Shown: positions 9,205-18,091 of the stretch, piece by piece | How the letters are laid out: each line of letters starts with the position of its first letter | Numbering within the stretch: position 1 is the first letter of the stretch | NCBI GenBank assembly: GCA_016744695.1 | Contig: JADGDV010000002.1 | Location: 1-64,000, forward strand | Source: Hahellaceae bacterium | GTDB taxonomy: Bacteria; Pseudomonadota; Gammaproteobacteria; Pseudomonadales; Oleiphilaceae | Reading direction: 5' to 3' | DNA: 64,000 bases | Program-made: the position numbers and the translations under genes | The notes under the pieces: generated by a model | Seen by the model: only the letters and a program-made list of their open reading frames with translations | What the model was told of the DNA's origin: nothing | The model's database searches: none

Positions 9205-10113
9205 ATGAACTCAATAGCACAGAGCGATATTGTACTGGTTGTAGATGACTCTCCTGATGCCTTAAGCCTGATTAATGATGCGCTTGAAGAAGAAAATCTA
9301 GATGTATTTGTGGCTTTGGATGGCAAGCAGGCCTTAAAAATAGCTAAGCGAATTAAGCCTGATGTTATTTTGCTCGATGCTATCATGCCCGTAATGGATG
9401 GCTTTGAGACTTGTAAGCATCTAAAAATAGATGCAGAGCTAGCTGATATTCCTGTGATATTTATGACAGGCTTATCTGATACTGATGACATCGTGAAAGG
9501 CTTAGGGCTTGGTGGCGTTGATTATCTTATTAAGCCCATTAATCCCGCTGAACTGATTGCGCGAATGAAAGTTCACTTAAAGAATGCACAGTTAACAAAT
9601 AGTGCACAGTCTGCATTAGATAGCACTGGCCAGCATCTGTTTACATCAAACGATAGCGGTGAAGTTAAATGGGCTACACCGCAAACATTCGCATTATTTG
9701 CAAAAGCCAATATAGACTGCAGCAATTTTAATAACGCATTTACTGCAGAGTTAGCGGTATGGCTTTCTGAAAAAAGAACAGCCCTTGATAATTTAACGAT
9801 TGAAGGCTTAGATTATCCTTTATCAATCCGTTTTGTGGGGAAGCATGATAACGGTGACTGGTTAATAAAACTCATTGACGGAAATCGACCCAGTAAGGCT
9901 GCTTTACTTAGTAGCAAGCTAGATATAACGGTACGAGAATCTGAAGTACTATTTTGGATTGCTAACGGCAAAACAAATCGTGAAGCAGCTGAAATATTGG
10001 CAATGAGCCCGCGCACAGTCAATAAACATTTGGAAGTTATTTTCCCTAAATTAGGTGTAGAAAATAGAACCGCCGCGGCAGGCGTGGCTTTACGCTTACT
10101 ATCAAGTGATTAG
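9205..10113 (+). CDS. LuxR/FixJ-type response regulator
   Basis: 302 residues from ATG 9205, two bases after the kinase stop; a TTG 21 bases upstream is open but would overlap the kinase. N-terminal receiver domain: VVDDSPDAL acidic pair, phospho-acceptor in VILLDAIMPVMDGFE, and the lysine in YLIKPINPAEL. A ~90-residue middle segment with no motif I recognise follows. The C-terminus is a LuxR helix-turn-helix (TVRESEVLFWIANGKTN to AMSPRTVNKHLEVIF). It is almost certainly the cognate output of the permease-kinase. Urease or urea-transport promoters are plausible targets by location only. Confidence 0.9.
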   Translation: MNSIAQSDIVLVVDDSPDALSLINDALEEENLDVFVALDGKQALKIAKRIKPDVILLDAIMPVMDGFETCKHLKIDAELADIPVIFMTGLSDTDDIVKGLGLGGVDYLIKPINPAELIARMKVHLKNAQLTNSAQSALDSTGQHLFTSNDSGEVKWATPQTFALFAKANIDCSNFNNAFTAELAVWLSEKRTALDNLTIEGLDYPLSIRFVGKHDNGDWLIKLIDGNRPSKAALLSSKLDITVRESEVLFWIANGKTNREAAEILAMSPRTVNKHLEVIFPKLGVENRTAAAGVALRLLSSD

Positions 10114-10236
10114 TTAATGTGGTTTGAGTGTTTAATGTACAGCTTAGCTCGACTTTAAGACCTTAATTCTTTATAGTGCGCCCCCTTAATAAACCCTCTC
10201 TTATCGCCATAGTGGCTGTAAGTTTTTAGGATAAAC

Positions 10237-10548
10237 ATGAAAAAAACATTTGTATTAAGTCATCCAAAAATTAAGCTCGCCAGATTATTTGACGCAGCAA
10301 AACACGATGCTAAAAAATATTTAAAAAGAGAACGTAAAAAAGCATTGCCAAGTGGTATGGATTTTTGGGATTTTGATTGCAAATTTGGTCTTACCGAAGA
10401 AGATGCTAAGGTAATTCATCTGGGTGATATTAATAAATCAATAGACGAAGTAGAGAAGCAGGGCTTGAACACATTTTATTTAGAGATTATAGCCAAGCCA
10501 GCTCAACGCTTTGCTAAGCCTGAAGATGAATTAGATTTTGACGATTAG
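10237..10548 (+). CDS. DUF6172 family protein
   Basis: 103 residues, highly charged and without signal peptide or membrane segment. The pattern of an N-terminal KKTFVLSHPKIK, a basic stretch KKYLKRERKKALP, the block GMDFWDFDCKFG and a later FYLEIIAKPAQRF is the one I know as the DUF6172 family, found widely in proteobacteria with no assigned role. The basic N-terminal half hints at nucleic-acid contact, but that is speculation. It stands alone, preceded by 123 bases and followed by about 200 bases of noncoding sequence, so it is probably monocistronic. Confidence 0.75.
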   Translation: MKKTFVLSHPKIKLARLFDAAKHDAKKYLKRERKKALPSGMDFWDFDCKFGLTEEDAKVIHLGDINKSIDEVEKQGLNTFYLEIIAKPAQRFAKPEDELDFDD

Positions 10549-10754
10549 TATCAGCACTTTTCAGCTGTAATAGCGTCAATACTGGAAAGTATTGATCAAA
10601 TTATGTACAGTGTTTGAGTGGATGTTGGTATTTTGGAACTTTTGAGCTTGTAAAGTGTCTCAAACATACAGAACACTTATTGAAAGTGCGTGTTGTGCGT
10701 GCTTCAATGTAAAAAAGTGATTTTAGTGTATTCAAGAGAGCAATGTAGAGAGCT

Positions 10755-11456
10755 ATGACAGAAACGAAACAGAAAAAAGGCGGCCTTTTCGGCAACCTTG
10801 CGTTTAATATTATTATTCCTGTGCTTATTCTTAGTAAGCTCAGTGGCGAAGATAATCTAGGGCCTGCATTAAGTATCGTTGTTGCGCTTGCGTTCCCTAT
10901 TGCCTATGGTCTTTGGGACCTAAAGCAGTCTGGAAAGTTTAATGCATTTTCTATTTTGGGTATTGTGAGTGTTTTTCTAACAGGCGGTATAAGCCTATTA
11001 GAGCTCCCGTCTGAGTATATCGCTATTAAAGAAGCGGCTATTCCTGCCTTAATAGGCATTGCCGTATTATTTACACAAAGAACAAAGTATCCCATTGTTA
11101 AAATGATCATTCTTAACCGTGAGGTTATACGCACTGATGATCTGTATGAGGTGTTATCTGATCACAATCATACAGATACCTTTGAAGAACACTTGAAAAT
11201 GGCTTCATTTATTGTTGCAGGGTCGTTCTTTGTTTCTTCTGTTCTTAATTATGTACTTGCTAAGGTTATATTAGTTAGCCCTCCGGGCACTCCTGAGTTT
11301 GCAGAAGAGCTTGGCCACATGACGGCACTTAGTTATCCTGTTATTGCATTGCCTAGCACCGTGATTCTCATGTTTGCTATTTGGTATTTGTTTAGTCAAG
11401 TTAAAAAGCTAACCGGTGAAAGTTTTGAAAACTTTCTTGTGGGTGCAGAGAAGTAG
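10755..11456 (+). CDS. VC0807-type multi-pass inner membrane protein
   Basis: 233 residues with about six hydrophobic helices. A basic N-terminus is followed by a first helix around residues 16-30, then GPALSIVVALAFPIAYGLWDL, which is the family's hallmark. It resembles the 'VC0807 family' membrane proteins, whose function is unknown; some databases label relatives MFS transporter, but it is half the size of one. An acidic cytoplasmic or periplasmic loop (RTDDLYEVLSDHNHTDTFEEH) sits mid-protein. It ends only 4 bases before the threonine aldolase gene, so the two may be cotranscribed. Confidence 0.6.
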   Translation: MTETKQKKGGLFGNLAFNIIIPVLILSKLSGEDNLGPALSIVVALAFPIAYGLWDLKQSGKFNAFSILGIVSVFLTGGISLLELPSEYIAIKEAAIPALIGIAVLFTQRTKYPIVKMIILNREVIRTDDLYEVLSDHNHTDTFEEHLKMASFIVAGSFFVSSVLNYVLAKVILVSPPGTPEFAEELGHMTALSYPVIALPSTVILMFAIWYLFSQVKKLTGESFENFLVGAEK

Positions 11457-11460
11457 TTAA

Positions 11461-12474
11461 ATGAGCATTGATTTTCGCAGTGATACCGTTACGCAGCCTA
11501 CACAAGGTATGCGAGAGCATATGGCTACTGCGAAAGTGGGCGATGATGTATTTGGTGACGACCCAACTGTTAACGCTTTAGAAGAACGTGTTGCTACATT
11601 AATGGGAATGGAGTCAGCGATGCTGGCGCCTAGTGGCACTCAAACTAATTTAATTGCGTTATTAACGCATTGTGGACGAGGTGATGAGTACCTTGTTGGT
11701 CAAGATTATCATACCTATAAGTACGAGGCGGGTGGTGCCGCAAGCCTTGGTAGTATTCAACCTCAGCCCTTAGCTGTTAACGCTGATGGCACTCTAGACC
11801 TCAGTGTTGTTCAATCTGCCATAAAACCTGATGACTTCCATTTTGCCAAAACCCGTTTATTATCGCTTGAAAATACTCATGCAGGTAAAGTGATTTCTAA
11901 TGATTACCTTGAACATGCAGGTATTCTAGCCAGAGATAATGACTTAGCTTTTCATCTTGATGGTGCGCGTGTATTCAATGCTGCGGTCGCTCAGAATATT
12001 GCCGTAAAAGACATTACCTCTCGTTTTGATTCTGTTTCAGTCTGTTGTTCTAAAGGTTTAGGCGCGCCTATCGGTTCTTTGCTTTGTGGCAGTGAGTCTT
12101 TTATTCATACTGCCCGACGCTGGCGAAAAATGGTTGGAGGAGGGATGCGACAAGCAGGCATTCTGGCTGCTGCTATTGATTATGCGTTAACACATAATGT
12201 TAAACGTTTAAAAGAAGATCATGAAAACGCTATGTTGTTAGCTGAAGAATTAGGCAAGCTACCTTCTATTACGGTCGAAAAGCCTAATACCAATATGCTA
12301 TACATTGAGTTAGGTAGTGTAGAGCAGGGCGCTCACCTTCAAAAATACTTAGCTGATAAAGATATTCTGATTTCTTCTGGAAAGCGCATTCGACTGGTCA
12401 CACATCTCAATATCACATCTGATGATATTAAACGGTTTGTGCTTGAGTTAGAAAAAGGTCTTCAATTATATTAA
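11461..12474 (+). CDS. ltaE: Low-specificity L-threonine aldolase
   Basis: 337 residues, a fold-type I PLP enzyme that splits L-threonine or L-allo-threonine to glycine and acetaldehyde. It opens with the family signature [12 protein letters not shown], has the PLP-phosphate region [12 protein letters not shown], the aspartate that contacts the pyridine nitrogen in [12 protein letters not shown], and the Schiff-base lysine in [14 protein letters not shown]. Complete in length compared with E. coli LtaE (333). It sits 4 bases after the VC0807-type membrane gene and converges with the cupredoxin gene. Confidence 0.94.
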   Translation: MSIDFRSDTVTQPTQGMREHMATAKVGDDVFGDDPTVNALEERVATLMGMESAMLAPSGTQTNLIALLTHCGRGDEYLVGQDYHTYKYEAGGAASLGSIQPQPLAVNADGTLDLSVVQSAIKPDDFHFAKTRLLSLENTHAGKVISNDYLEHAGILARDNDLAFHLDGARVFNAAVAQNIAVKDITSRFDSVSVCCSKGLGAPIGSLLCGSESFIHTARRWRKMVGGGMRQAGILAAAIDYALTHNVKRLKEDHENAMLLAEELGKLPSITVEKPNTNMLYIELGSVEQGAHLQKYLADKDILISSGKRIRLVTHLNITSDDIKRFVLELEKGLQLY

Positions 12475-12510
12475 TGGGTTAACCCTATTAGTGAACTCAA
12501 ATTTAAACCA

Positions 12511-13071
12511 TTACTCTGGATTAAACGGCGATATAACCCCTTTCAAGCCCTGTTTGTGGTGCTTATCAAGTACACAGGCAAGTTGAACATCTTGTGTGTC
12601 AGTAAACCTAACTAATACTTCTTTTGTTTCACCTGGCTTAAGAAATACGGCAGGGTGTTCGTCGACTAGCTTTACCATGGGAGACGCATCATCTGATGAT
12701 GAATTACCGTGACTGTGTCCACCCGGAACGTTAACTTGTGCTGTGCCGTGTTCTAGATAAGCGTCTATAAATACTTGATCTGACAGAACTTCATTTAGGT
12801 CATTAGCCATGACCATAAGGTGAGTTTGGTAACTACTATTTGTAAAAACAAAACGAATATTTAAATTAGCCTGTACTTTAATATCTTGAGGTGCAAAACG
12901 AGAATCTCCAACTTCAATTATAATACTTTTTTGTGCAGCAGCTTCACCAAAAAGTGGGTCTGACCTGTAATCACCGAGTACTGCCTCCGCTGTAAGCCCT
13001 TTAGCTGTTGCGGTTTCTAATGAATAAAATGAAAATAATAGAGTGATAGCGATGAGTATGTTTTTTTGCAT
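12511..13071 (-). CDS. Secreted cupredoxin-like protein
   Basis: 186 residues with a clear signal peptide (first ~22, ending ATAKG). The mature part resembles a cupredoxin: IIIEVGDSRFAPQDIKVQANLNIRFVFTNS, a candidate copper His in YQTHLMVMAN, and a late VQLACVLDKHHKQGLKG that gives the Cys and second His. The axial methionine expected in this last loop is replaced by leucine, which would change copper-site properties or abolish binding. A flexible Gly/His/Ser/Asp segment (around residues 115-130) interrupts the fold. Probably periplasmic electron transfer or copper handling; no copper gene neighbours support it further. Confidence 0.7.
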   Translation of the reverse strand: MQKNILIAITLLFSFYSLETATAKGLTAEAVLGDYRSDPLFGEAAAQKSIIIEVGDSRFAPQDIKVQANLNIRFVFTNSSYQTHLMVMANDLNEVLSDQVFIDAYLEHGTAQVNVPGGHSHGNSSSDDASPMVKLVDEHPAVFLKPGETKEVLVRFTDTQDVQLACVLDKHHKQGLKGVISPFNPE

Positions 13072-13266
13072 AGATGAAACTCATTTTCTGCTGCATTTAC
13101 ATTATATTAAAATTTATATATTTGAATTATACAAGATATAGCACAACAGGTTCTGTGCTTATATAACTTTCTAGACCGTGAAATTAATCCTTTTTGCTAA
13201 TGACCTTGAGTCACAAAACTCGTAAACTGCGTCGAAAATTTATGTTGATGAATAATTGAGAGCTTT

Positions 13267-14415
13267 ATGTCAGTAGCAAGTCCTTCGGTTAAAACGCGTT
13301 ATGACGCATTGCGTCGCATAGTATCTACTTCTGCAGGAAACGCAAAACTACGTTTATTCCAGGCTGAGTCATTAGTTCAGGCTGAGAAAACAGCCTTTGA
13401 CGTGATCTATGAAAAAGATATTGTCCGCCTTCGATACTATCCGCCACTAAAAGAAAGTGAAATTGAAATTGATGGTCAAACGATAAAAGTAGAAAAAAAA
13501 TCACATAAGATACCGCTAGTCATGGTGGCTCCTCTTGCCGTTAACATGTATATCTACGATTTGTTTCCTGAAAGAAGTTTGGTTAAATATTTACGAGCAA
13601 AAGGTTTCGAGCTTTATTTAATTGATTGGGGTCGTCCTGGGTCTGCTCATAATCACTATACCATTTCTAGTTACTTTGCTGAGTGGATGCCGAAGCTTCT
13701 AAGTAAGGTTAGAGAACACAGTGGGTCTCAAAAGTTATCTTTACATGGTTGGAGTTTTGGTGGCTTATTTAGTGTCTGCTATGCATCATTGGGCGACAAA
13801 GACATCGTTAATTTAGCCTTGATAGGTGCCCCCGGTGATTACCATGCTAATGGATCGTTGGGTGAGCAATATCAACGAATATCTAAACGATTGCGATGGC
13901 TGGAGAATAAAACAGGTTGGAGAGTACATAATACTCGTCGTCGCTGGTGGCGGTCACCTGGATGGATGAACTCTCTCAGTTTTAAGCTTACTAACCCTGT
14001 TGGAAGTATTCAGGGTTATCTTGATTTGTTAAAGAACCTGCATGATGAAGAGTATGTTATATCACATGCTACTAACGGTGCATTTCTTGACAATATGGTG
14101 GCTTACCCTGGAGCGGTTATCCAAGATATTATCCAATACCTATGGGCAGATAACACGGTTGCTGAAGGTGTATTGCCTATGAAAAACCCAGAAGGACATT
14201 TAAGTGATGTCGAGGCCAATATCTTATTAGTTGCAGGTAAACAAGACCCTATTGTAACAAGAGCATGCAGTGAAGCATTACTTAAACATGTATCTAGTAC
14301 TAATACCACAGTCCTTGAAGTTAAGGGGGGCCATATGGGGATTTTATCGGGCAGCAAAGCGCCTCAAACTATTTGGCCTGATGTGGCTAGTTGGCTAGCT
14401 GAACGTTCAAACTAA
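13267..14415 (+). CDS. PhaC-like alpha/beta hydrolase
   Basis: 382 residues, no signal peptide. The fold resembles class III poly(3-hydroxyalkanoate) synthase: PLVMVAPLAVNMYIYDLFPERSLVKYL, LYLIDWGRPG, the nucleophile elbow LHGWSFGG, an acid in VAGKQDPIV and a C-terminal KGGHMGILSG histidine. The nucleophile is serine where true PHA synthases have cysteine (GxCxG), so it is more likely a hydrolase or acyltransferase of the PhaC-like clade than a polymerase. Monocistronic, divergent from the cupredoxin gene. Confidence 0.78.
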   Translation: MSVASPSVKTRYDALRRIVSTSAGNAKLRLFQAESLVQAEKTAFDVIYEKDIVRLRYYPPLKESEIEIDGQTIKVEKKSHKIPLVMVAPLAVNMYIYDLFPERSLVKYLRAKGFELYLIDWGRPGSAHNHYTISSYFAEWMPKLLSKVREHSGSQKLSLHGWSFGGLFSVCYASLGDKDIVNLALIGAPGDYHANGSLGEQYQRISKRLRWLENKTGWRVHNTRRRWWRSPGWMNSLSFKLTNPVGSIQGYLDLLKNLHDEEYVISHATNGAFLDNMVAYPGAVIQDIIQYLWADNTVAEGVLPMKNPEGHLSDVEANILLVAGKQDPIVTRACSEALLKHVSSTNTTVLEVKGGHMGILSGSKAPQTIWPDVASWLAERSN

Positions 14416-14575
14416 TATCGCTTAAAGTCTAATGTAATATAAAGAAGGGATAACCTTAATTGTCTACCCCTTCTCATTTCAACAAACCCTTACACAATGT
14501 AATTATTCTGGTCTATTAATTAAGTCGCTAGATAATTAGTTTAAGAGATAACTTTCTTAAACAGGTTTATTACCC

Positions 14576-16243
14576 GTGTTCGATGTGAAAAGGGTTTGTT
14601 CAGCGCTACTCAGTCTGCGACTTGTTGTTGTTGCTATGGCTGTCGCTGTTGTGCTTGCTAAGGCTCACTTCATATACCTTCAGGCCGTTGATCAGTATAT
14701 TTTCTTATTATTTGATGGACTTTCTTTCCCTGAGAAAGGTATTTCATTTTGGCCTTTCCTATTACAGGGGCAAGATGTATTTAATGATCAAATTACTGCA
14801 TTAGGTATGGTTTCACCTGACTATTTTTACTGGTTAGAAATTCTTCTTATATCACTACTAGCTTCATTCTTAGTCATTATCCTTCCAAAACTAAACCTAT
14901 CAACGGGTTTGTTTTTGGTTTTTTTTATTCTACTCACGCTTGTCTTCACTCAATTGTTTATGCAGATGTTTAAACAGCAGTGGCTTCCGTTTGGCGTTAC
15001 GATAGCGTTCCTATTTCTAGCTTACTTAGTCATGATTTTTTGGCTGATACCCAATAAAAGAATACAACAATTAAGCGCTGAGCTTCAGGTATCAAAAATC
15101 AGGCTTGCGCAACTACTTACTCAGCAAGGTCAATTTGAGGATGCCTACAAACTGCTTTCTACGTGCTCTGTGGATATCGATGCATTAGATGCTATTTATG
15201 ATATTGCCTTACAGCAAGAGCGAAAGCGTCAGTATCATCATGCAATAACCTCTTATAAGCACATAGTTAAGTCGAAGAGTCGATATAAGGATGCAGAAAA
15301 ACGCCTTAAAGCGCTCGAATCAATTGAGCACTCTGATGGATCGTTGTCAGGCACTACAGATATAGCGGGTACATTAGTTATTCCAAATCAAAAAGTCAGT
15401 AAACCTATACTGGGGCGATATGAGATAGATCGAGAGTTAGGGCGTGGTGCAATGGGCGTTGTATACCTAGGACATGACCCCAAAATATCACGAACAGTAG
15501 CTATAAAAACACTGAACTATAGTCAGTTTGATGATGTACTTTTAGATGAACTCAAAGGGCGATTTTTTAGAGAGGCCGAAGCGGCGGGTCGCTTAAGTCA
15601 TCCTAGTATTGTTACTGTTTATGATGTAGGTGAAGAACCTGACTTAGCCTTTATTGCAATGGATTATGCCGAAGGAAAACCACTCAGTGCATTCACTAAA
15701 TCATCATCTTTGTTGTCTATTGAAAAGGTACATGCCGTAATATTAAAGGTCGCGGAGGCCCTTGAGTATGCGCATCAGCAGAATATTGTTCATCGTGATA
15801 TTAAACCCGGCAACATTATCTACAACCCTGGTAACGGTGAGGTAAAAGTGACTGATTTTGGAATAGCCAAAATTGTAGATGATTCGAAAACTAAAACGGG
15901 CAGCGTGATGGGTAGCCCTTTGTTTATGTCACCAGAGCAGTTGATGGGTAAAAAGGTGTTTGGTAGTACTGATGTATACAGCTTAGGTGTTACTTTTTAC
16001 CAATTATTAAGCGGAAATACGCCTTTTGATGGTGACTCTATTGCGACGTTAACTTACCAGATTATTAATGCTAAGCCTAAAAGTATTAAGCTATTTAGAA
16101 GCGACATACCTGCCTCCACAGCACGGATCATTAATAAGTCTCTTCAAAAAGATCCTGAAAAGAGGTTTGCATCAGCTGGGGCTATGGCATTGGCACTCCG
16201 TAGAGTTATTGAAAAAGAATATAGACGAGAGGTAGTCATATGA
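14576..16243 (+). CDS. Membrane-anchored Ser/Thr protein kinase
   Basis: 555 residues from a GTG at 14576 (next in-frame ATG at 14636 falls inside the first helix). Residues ~10-165 carry a first helix, a ~70-residue probably periplasmic loop and two or three more helices, reminiscent of a reduced CHASE2-type sensor. A cytoplasmic helical segment (~168-250) looks like one or two TPR units. The Hanks-type kinase covers ~279-550: GRGAMGVVYLG glycine loop, Lys311 (VAIK), catalytic Asp408 (HRDIKPGN), Asp427 (DFG), SPEQ and SLGVTFYQLLSG. It overlaps the phosphatase gene by 4 bases. Confidence 0.9.
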   Translation: MFDVKRVCSALLSLRLVVVAMAVAVVLAKAHFIYLQAVDQYIFLLFDGLSFPEKGISFWPFLLQGQDVFNDQITALGMVSPDYFYWLEILLISLLASFLVIILPKLNLSTGLFLVFFILLTLVFTQLFMQMFKQQWLPFGVTIAFLFLAYLVMIFWLIPNKRIQQLSAELQVSKIRLAQLLTQQGQFEDAYKLLSTCSVDIDALDAIYDIALQQERKRQYHHAITSYKHIVKSKSRYKDAEKRLKALESIEHSDGSLSGTTDIAGTLVIPNQKVSKPILGRYEIDRELGRGAMGVVYLGHDPKISRTVAIKTLNYSQFDDVLLDELKGRFFREAEAAGRLSHPSIVTVYDVGEEPDLAFIAMDYAEGKPLSAFTKSSSLLSIEKVHAVILKVAEALEYAHQQNIVHRDIKPGNIIYNPGNGEVKVTDFGIAKIVDDSKTKTGSVMGSPLFMSPEQLMGKKVFGSTDVYSLGVTFYQLLSGNTPFDGDSIATLTYQIINAKPKSIKLFRSDIPASTARIINKSLQKDPEKRFASAGAMALALRRVIEKEYRREVVI

Positions 16244-16986
16244 GCCAACAAGTTTATGGCGAATCAGATATCGGCTTTTCACGACGTTGTAATGAAGATG
16301 CCATTGCTTGGTATCAGTCAACGAATGGACATAATTCAGTGGCAGTACTGGCAGATGGCATTGGCGGCAGTAAAGGCGGGGATTTGGCAAGTCAGAAAGC
16401 GGTAGATGTATGTATCGATACCCTTTCACCTTTAGTTGAAAAAGAAAAGGTTGATATTACTGAATTGATAGAGGCTTTAAATTCCTCAGTGGCTGAAGCT
16501 AATCATCAAATAAGAGTGGCTAGAGAGAATGATAATGAGTTGTCTAAAATGGGCACAACATTATTGATTGTTTGGATGCAGGGTGATCAAGCCTTTGTGG
16601 CCAATATAGGCGATTCAAGGTGTTATCGTTTATTCGGTGATGCTGCCCAGCAGTTGACACGTGATGATACCGTTGCTCAGGCCATGGTTGATGATGGTTC
16701 AATTACAGAGCAAGAAATAAGTCGTGTACCATTTAGAAATGTATTAACTAAAGCACTAGGAACAGAGCCGGATGTTAAAGCCGAAATACAGCAAATTTTT
16801 CTTAAGCCCAGCGAGTCATTACTTTTATGTTCTGACGGGTTAACAGGCGCTGTGAATTCAGAGGTTTGGCCATCAATACTTGCACAACAAAAAACACTAA
16901 AACAACAAGTTGAGAGCTTGATAGATGAAAGCCTAAATAACAAAGCCGACGATAATGTATCAGTCATTATTATGACCCGACAGTAG
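16240..16986 (+). CDS. PP2C-family protein phosphatase
   Basis: 248 residues of Stp1/PrpC type. Metal-binding motifs are in order: SDIGFSRRCNEDA, VLADGIGGSKGGDLAS, FVANIGDSRCYRLF, LTRDDTVAQ, SLLLCSDGLTGAV and ADDNVSVIIM. It is a cytoplasmic Mn/Mg-dependent phosphatase removing phosphate from Ser/Thr. The start overlaps the kinase stop (ATGA), so kinase and phosphatase are translationally coupled, presumably acting on the same targets. The FHA gene follows after 32 bases. Confidence 0.94.
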   Translation: MSQQVYGESDIGFSRRCNEDAIAWYQSTNGHNSVAVLADGIGGSKGGDLASQKAVDVCIDTLSPLVEKEKVDITELIEALNSSVAEANHQIRVARENDNELSKMGTTLLIVWMQGDQAFVANIGDSRCYRLFGDAAQQLTRDDTVAQAMVDDGSITEQEISRVPFRNVLTKALGTEPDVKAEIQQIFLKPSESLLLCSDGLTGAVNSEVWPSILAQQKTLKQQVESLIDESLNNKADDNVSVIIMTRQ

Positions 16987-17018
16987 ATAATATATACCAG
17001 GAAGAAGAGGAATAGAAT

Positions 17019-17369
17019 ATGGCCGTTTTAGCACAGTTAGTTGATGATGTGGTGACCAGTACCTTTGATCTAAAAGGTAAAAAGGTAAATATTGGGCGTC
17101 ATCCAGATAACCAAATACAAATTAATGAAATTGCGGTGAGTGGTGCTCATGCGATTATCGATATTGAAGTAAACCAATACCTTGATGGAGTTTTAGATTG
17201 TTACATTGAAGACAAGGGAAGTACTAACGGAACGTTTGTAAATGATTTGCCTGTAGAGGGGCGTCAGCGTTTAAATAATAATGATCTAGTTCGTATCGCT
17301 TGGAATACATTTAAGTTTATCGACGAGAATGAAAGTAGTTTGGAAAAGACAGCCTATTTACTTGAATAG
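17019..17369 (+). CDS. FHA domain protein
   Basis: 116 residues consisting of essentially one forkhead-associated domain. Signature residues: NIGRHPDNQIQI (GR of the phosphothreonine-binding loop), VSGAHAIIDIE (SxxH), and DKGSTNGTFVNDLPV (STNGT). It is the third gene of the kinase-phosphatase-FHA operon and probably reads the kinase's phosphothreonine mark. In type VI secretion the same trio (PpkA, PppA, Fha) exists, but no secretion genes are nearby here and this FHA protein is far shorter than Fha1, so a stand-alone pathway is more likely. Confidence 0.92.
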   Translation: MAVLAQLVDDVVTSTFDLKGKKVNIGRHPDNQIQINEIAVSGAHAIIDIEVNQYLDGVLDCYIEDKGSTNGTFVNDLPVEGRQRLNNNDLVRIAWNTFKFIDENESSLEKTAYLLE

Positions 17370-17414
17370 ACATTTTATATTCGGCTGTCTAGGATCTGGG
17401 GTTAACTGGAATTC

Positions 17415-18068
17415 TTATTCCCCACCAAAAAATATAACTTCACGATGGTCTAGCCACTGTGGATACTTCTTCATAGCTTTAGAATAAAGCGGGTTCTCAT
17501 AATGAGTATTCAGCCAATTCTGAAGATTGGGGTAAGGGGCTTGTAAGTACCATTTACGGTCAATTCGAGAGAACTTTCTCAAGAAGGGTAATAAGGCATA
17601 GTCTGCCAAGCTTGGGTGTGGCCCCATTAAGTATTTGTGTTCTTTTAAGCAATATTCAATATGACTAATAAATGATTCACACTGCTCACGAAAATGATGT
17701 TCGTCTGAGTCATGATAGCGCGAGGCCGCTTTATACTTATCCAGTGCGTTTACGAAGTCATTATCGTTGCGGTTTATCAGAGATAACATGCTAGGAAGAA
17801 CATCCGGCTGCTCACTGTAAAGCAAGTTGTTCGGATCATTTTGGTCCAATGCCCAAATCATGATATCTAAACTTTCATCTACTATTGATGAATCATCAAG
17901 TATTAATAAGGGTACGGTGCCTGTTGGTGACACCGCTAACATTTCTGGCGGGATATTCGTCATAACAATATCTCTAAGCACCACGGTTTGCTTAGCTTGT
18001 AATAATGCCAGCCTTGCGCGCATGGCGTAGGGGCAACGTCGTAACGAATAAAGTATAGGGTGTGGCAT
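17415..18068 (-). CDS. Glutathione S-transferase family protein
   Basis: 217 residues. N-terminal thioredoxin-fold domain with the redox motif RRCPYAMRARLAL, the cis-proline TGTVPLLILDD and the glutathione contact VDESLDIM, followed by an all-helical C-terminal domain. The CPYA motif suggests thiol-transferase or reductase activity of the omega/GrxB-like kind rather than a classical tyrosine-type GST. It is 23 bases from the NYN gene and reads in the same direction, so the aroG-NYN-GST run could be one transcript. Confidence 0.85.
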   Translation of the reverse strand: MPHPILYSLRRCPYAMRARLALLQAKQTVVLRDIVMTNIPPEMLAVSPTGTVPLLILDDSSIVDESLDIMIWALDQNDPNNLLYSEQPDVLPSMLSLINRNDNDFVNALDKYKAASRYHDSDEHHFREQCESFISHIEYCLKEHKYLMGPHPSLADYALLPFLRKFSRIDRKWYLQAPYPNLQNWLNTHYENPLYSKAMKKYPQWLDHREVIFFGGE

Positions 18069-18091
18069 AGTGTTGCCAGTCCTTGGTTTTA

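Noticed and set aside
10576-10595. Hairpin after the DUF6172 gene as a terminator
   Set aside because: Eight-base AT-rich stem with no following T-run; too weak to call.
14576-17369. Part of a type VI secretion locus
   Set aside because: No tss genes flank the kinase, phosphatase and FHA genes; neighbours are metabolic.
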